Source of the DNA: Brevibacillus_H sp049846925
GTDB lineage: Bacteria > Bacillota > Bacilli > Brevibacillales > Brevibacillaceae
DNA length: 64,000 nucleotides
Assembly: GCF_049846925.1 (NCBI RefSeq)
Contig: NZ_JBNCMT010000012.1
Coordinates: 80,027 to 144,026, forward strand
Reading direction: 5' to 3'
Of the stretch, positions 61,068-64,000 are shown in pieces. The position numbers and the translations under genes are program-made. Position 1 is the stretch's first letter. Each line of letters opens with the position of its first letter. The notes under the pieces are model-generated. The model had not been told where the DNA came from and ran no database searches. It saw nothing but the letters and a program-made list of their open reading frames with translations.

Positions 61068-62638
61068 AACTTTTCTCCCCCTACGATAAGTGCTGCAAGA
61101 CGGGCTGCTTTTGCATTGCTCTTGGTTAAGATGACACCTTCTGCTGCCAATTTTGCTTCCTGTAATGTGAAATTTTGCACATCCTTTTCGGTCCCACATA
61201 CATATGCGATGAAACATATACTGCGATTTTCTTTTTCAGCGATAGCCTTTGCCTCTTTAATAGCTGTTACTGTTACCCCAGCAGGATCGGTATGAGAACC
61301 ATATCCTAATACAACATCTACTAAAATCACGGCCACAGTTGGATCCATTGCTTCTTGTAAAATTCGTGAATTTCTCAAGCCTGGATCAATCATCGGATGT
61401 GGTTTACCCACAGTAAAATTATCATCACCTAAGTCAACAAATGAGTGTTCAACACTTTGATATGGGTCTACCAGCTTTTCTTCTGCTTTTTTGGCTACAT
61501 TGCAATATACATTGGCATTACTGTCTTGAATTGAATCCTTAAAAATGTACATCGCTTCATCACAGAGAGTACCACCGCAGAAAAGTCCTCGAACATATTG
61601 CTGTTCGAATGTTCTACTTTCTTGGAACTCATTAATCATGTCTGAATATGTATGATAATCAGCTTCTTGCTCTTCCACTTTGTTAGGTACGTCCCCTGAA
61701 AGATTAACTGCTTTTCGAGCTGCCCCTTCAAGTGTTCCTTCAAAGTAAATTTCCGTTCCTTCAGCAGTCTGTGCATCACTGTTAATGAAACAAATGACCA
61801 CAGGCTTAGTGCATTTTCCAGCTTCGGCAATCACTTTATCAGCTACTGATTTTACTGGTGGTTTTGAAATAAGTACAATAACGCTGGTTTCTTCATCGGC
61901 ATTTAATGCTGCTAAGGCATCACACATCATGATACCTCCAACCTCTTCGGTTAAATCACGTCCTCCAGTACCAATTACTTGAGATACCCCTCCACCAAAA
62001 CGGTCGATCAGTACAGTAATTTCTTGCGTACCCGTTCCAGATGCACCTACAACGCCAATGCTTCCAGCTCGAACTTCATTTGCAAAACACAGTCCTACAT
62101 TATTTAAAATTGCTGTTCCACAATCAGGTCCCATTAACAATAAACCTTGTTCGTGAGCATATTTTTTCAGTTCAACTTCCTCTTCAATGCTAACATTGTC
62201 ACTAAATAACATGACATGCAGTCCATTTTTTAAAGCTCTCATCGCTTCCTTGGCAGCGTATTGACCTGGTAAAGAAACAACAGCGATATTTACCTCAGGA
62301 AGAATCTTAATAGCAGAGTTAATACTTGCAGGAGCAACTTCGCTTTCACCTTTGCTAGAGCTTGATTTTTTCTTTAATGTTTCTTCGATGTCATCTAGCA
62401 CTTTTTCGCTGATGGATTCATCGACAACTTGAAACGCAATAATGAGGTCGCTAGGTTTTGCTTTCTCGACTACTTCAGTCATCAATCCTGCATTTTGAAG
62501 TAGCTCTTTGTTCATGTCTGTTCCCATGCTAACCATTGCATTTACGACCCCGTCAATACCTTCAATCTTTTTCGAGATCGCCATTAGTGTAACTGAATCA
62601 AAGTAAGCATTTTTTCTAATCACTGCTTGAGTTTTCAA
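61064..62638 (-). CDS. fdrA: FdrA-like acyl-CoA-synthetase-fold protein (AllF)
   Basis: 524 residues from TTG 62638 (GAGGAGGG seven bases upstream). The succinyl-CoA-synthetase-like repeats are visible: GSIGVVGASGTGTQEITVLIDRFGGGVSQVIGTGGRDL (~185-225), the AMRALKNGLHVMLFSDNV region and VVDVVLGYGSHTDPAG (~440). FdrA proteins occur with DUF1116 partners. Its transcript starts at the 62719-62773 promoter. It is probably the catalytic core for carbamoyl transfer in purine/allantoin-derived ureide breakdown. Confidence 0.87.
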   Translation of the reverse strand: MKTQAVIRKNAYFDSVTLMAISKKIEGIDGVVNAMVSMGTDMNKELLQNAGLMTEVVEKAKPSDLIIAFQVVDESISEKVLDDIEETLKKKSSSSKGESEVAPASINSAIKILPEVNIAVVSLPGQYAAKEAMRALKNGLHVMLFSDNVSIEEEVELKKYAHEQGLLLMGPDCGTAILNNVGLCFANEVRAGSIGVVGASGTGTQEITVLIDRFGGGVSQVIGTGGRDLTEEVGGIMMCDALAALNADEETSVIVLISKPPVKSVADKVIAEAGKCTKPVVICFINSDAQTAEGTEIYFEGTLEGAARKAVNLSGDVPNKVEEQEADYHTYSDMINEFQESRTFEQQYVRGLFCGGTLCDEAMYIFKDSIQDSNANVYCNVAKKAEEKLVDPYQSVEHSFVDLGDDNFTVGKPHPMIDPGLRNSRILQEAMDPTVAVILVDVVLGYGSHTDPAGVTVTAIKEAKAIAEKENRSICFIAYVCGTEKDVQNFTLQEAKLAAEGVILTKSNAKAARLAALIVGGEKL

Positions 62639-62718
62639 AAATAACCCTCCTCATTTTTATGGTTGAACGAAGGTGCCTAATGAATGCAAGCATATACATT
62701 ACATTTCGCAAGTTCATA

Positions 62719-62773
62719 ATTGCATAAATGCAAGTGCTCGCTCTCATAATAGCACATGCAATGTTCTAGTCAA
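62719..62773 (-). promoter_or_regulatory. Promoter/operator copy A of the fdrA operon
   Basis: On the minus strand: -35 TTGACT (62773-62768), 16-bp spacer, extended -10 TGCTATTAT, then a palindrome-like AGCGAGCACTTGCA over the start site. 52 of 55 bases match the opposite-facing element at 63800-63854. Confidence 0.8.
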
Positions 62774-63030
62774 TATACTTTTTTAGAAATCCTAAATACC
62801 AATGGATAATAATGAATTTTTTCGAAATTTTTCCCCATGATAGCAAGTAAACTCCATTACTAGACAATGTACGAAACCATTCTTGAAACCTGAGAAATCA
62901 TTGAGAAAAGTTTGAAGTTGTCAATTTTCTTTGATAGAATACATCCTGAATATCAAACCCTTCTTTTCTGCTCTAGTGTTAAAAAGATAAGTAACTGGTT
63001 CTAAACATACTAAGATAAGGAGGTGTAACT

Positions 63031-63627
63031 ATGCGGAAAGACACACGTATGAAAATTATCGAACTTTCCTATCAACTCTTTCTTGCCAACGGATATAAGC
63101 AAACGACAACAAAAAATATAGCTGAACTTTCAGGAGTCAACGAAAGCACCATCTTTCGTATTTTTAAGAATAAAGAAGTTCTATTTCACGAATCAATTGC
63201 TCACTATACTGCTGATATTATGCGGATTGATAACCTAGGTTTTACGTATAGTGAAGATATTGAACAGGATATTTATCGAGCGTTGCGAATAAATATGGAA
63301 TTAATTAAAGAGATAACCCCTTCATTCAGATTACTGGTAAAAAAGTCAATAATTGATGACCAATTTCTTAATGATATTGACCTTAAAACTGAAAATTTAA
63401 AGAATTATTTCAAGCAATACCTTATCGGAATGCAGAGGAGAGGCTTGATAAGAGATTTAGACTTTGATGCTTTGGTTGAATTTATTTTTGGTATTATCTT
63501 CAACGAGGCCCTTTTATTAAATATTGAGGAAGCAGATAATCAGGATTATAGTATTGCCTTGGATAAGTCTTGTAAAAAATATGCAAAATACTGCTACGAG
63601 CTCTTACAAATCCCTCAACCCGAGTGA
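63031..63627 (+). CDS. TetR-family regulator of the fdrA region
   Basis: 198 residues from ATG 63031 (AAGGAGG seven bases upstream). HTH ~8-52 (MKIIELSYQLFLANGYKQTTTKNIAELSGVNESTIFRIFKNKE), the same NESTIFR recognition helix as the ATC-start TetR at 56179. Similar recognition helices imply similar operators. The C-terminal ~60-195 is helical and the N-terminus is basic. It is bracketed by the two inverted promoter/operator copies and likely represses both. Confidence 0.9.
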   Translation: MRKDTRMKIIELSYQLFLANGYKQTTTKNIAELSGVNESTIFRIFKNKEVLFHESIAHYTADIMRIDNLGFTYSEDIEQDIYRALRINMELIKEITPSFRLLVKKSIIDDQFLNDIDLKTENLKNYFKQYLIGMQRRGLIRDLDFDALVEFIFGIIFNEALLLNIEEADNQDYSIALDKSCKKYAKYCYELLQIPQPE

Positions 63628-63699
63628 TCGTGACTACTTTCAATGAACGATTACCTTCTGTCACTTTTTTCAAAAATAGTTATTTCTGATATCAAAAAA

Positions 63700-63763
63700 T
63701 AGATTGTAATGCAAAAAAGGATCAATTTTGTTTTGGCGTGATCCTTTTTTGTGTAACAATCTA
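63700..63763 (+). terminator. Terminator of the TetR gene
   Basis: Outer stem TAGATTGT/ACAATCTA (63700-63707, 63756-63763) and strong inner AAAAAAGGATCA/TGATCCTTTTTT, with a T-run. Confidence 0.85.
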
Positions 63764-63799
63764 TTTTCATTTTTTAATCCAAAAAATTCTAATAAAGAG

Positions 63800-63854
63800 T
63801 TGACTAGAACATTGCATGTGCTATTATGAGAGCAAGTACTTGCTTTTATGCAAT
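63800..63854 (+). promoter_or_regulatory. Promoter/operator copy B, facing off the right edge
   Basis: -35 TTGACT (63800-63805), 16-bp spacer, extended -10 TGCTATTAT (-10 hexamer 63822-63827). A perfect 14-bp palindrome AGCAAGTACTTGCT (63832-63845) covers the likely start site. Confidence 0.82.
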
Positions 63855-63949
63855 GGTTAACTTGCTTCTCGATTGTTATTATCGTTTCCTTGGAGTTCTA
63901 TTGTACTTAGACACACAGAATGAGATATGATGAAAACCGAAAAAAAGTG

Positions 63950-64000
63950 ATGAAAAGTGAGTTATACCAAGGATTCTACGATAAAACCAGCAAGAAAAGC
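63950..64000 (+). CDS. Possible start of a gene running off the right edge
   Basis: ATG 63950 opens a frame of 17 codons to the last base (MKSELYQGFYDKTSKKS). No good ribosome site, and the real start may lie beyond the window. It is placed ~115 bp after promoter copy B, so some transcribed gene is expected here. Confidence 0.3.
   Translation, partial: MKSELYQGFYDKTSKKS

Noticed and set aside
62719..63854. Invertible DNA segment (phase variation) around the TetR gene
   Set aside because: Both copies are outward-facing promoters, so inversion would not switch anything, and no recombinase gene is nearby; duplication of a regulated promoter explains the data better.
1..64000. CRISPR arrays, prophage, insertion sequences, tRNA and rRNA genes
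   Set aside because: I looked for regular spaced repeats, transposase or integrase motifs and tRNA-like cloverleaves and saw none. The hairpin at 21771-21817 was considered as tRNA-like but is a terminator.

Overview
The window looks like a chromosomal segment of a Gram-positive, endospore-forming Bacillales bacterium, most likely Brevibacillus or a close relative. The reasons are strong AAGGAGG-type ribosome binding sites, frequent TTG and GTG starts, intrinsic hairpin plus T-run terminators after most units, and family content (DUF3231 pair, CbiMNQO under a cobalamin riboswitch, GntP/ScoAB ketone-body operon, MocR and TrmB regulators). The genus is an inference; no rRNA or tRNA gene is present. 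I saw no insertion sequence, prophage or CRISPR array.

Layout. 1-4.8 kb: the 5' part of a sensor histidine kinase, a divergent ATPase-LuxR regulator and a DUF2269-like membrane protein. 5-11 kb: a large secreted DUF6273/Ig-like protein, an amino-acid permease, and a TrmB-like regulator that shares an 11-bp motif with the permease leader. 10.7-14 kb: a MerR regulator and divergent SDR with a classic 19-bp-spacer promoter, an erythromycin-esterase remnant and a DUF3231 protein. 14-19.3 kb: a complete 3-hydroxybutyrate utilisation operon (GntP permease, dehydrogenase, ScoA, ScoB) behind a sigma-54 promoter, with three enhancer-like palindromes and the adjacent sigma-54 activator. 19.3-25.3 kb: ArsR/DinB, a phospholipase-A2-like mini-protein, two secreted proteins of unknown function, an M48 protease and a chemoreceptor.

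25.4-32.0 kb: six tightly coupled genes (FabH-like KAS III, ATP-grasp, extended SDR, metallo-beta-lactamase-fold hydrolase, F390-synthetase-like adenylating enzyme, GNAT/FemAB-like acyltransferase). They form what looks like an uncharacterised small-molecule pathway, preceded by a GC-rich structured leader. 32.1-35.2 kb: cobalamin riboswitch, a 20-codon leader ORF, a terminator, and cbiMNQO cobalt import. 35.2-47.7 kb: a membrane protein, a 2-hydroxyacyl-CoA-dehydratase-activase pair, a MocR/GNAT divergent pair, a second DUF3231 gene, WrbA/TetR/EthD, and a possibly 5'-truncated TraB/ChaN-like gene.

47.8-55.8 kb: an operon joining a giant two-half P-type ATPase (with an N-terminal HMA_2-like motif), two small proteins and polyphosphate kinase Ppk1. 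Two more small membrane/glycine-zipper genes lie beside it. This is a candidate cation/polyphosphate storage locus. 56-64 kb: FdrA and DUF1116 (oxamate carbamoyltransferase-like) plus two tandem dicarboxylate-type symporters, bracketed by two related TetR regulators. One TetR appears to start with ATC. Two inverted 55-bp copies (52/55 identical) of the same promoter/operator flank the other TetR gene and point outwards, one at fdrA and one off the right edge.
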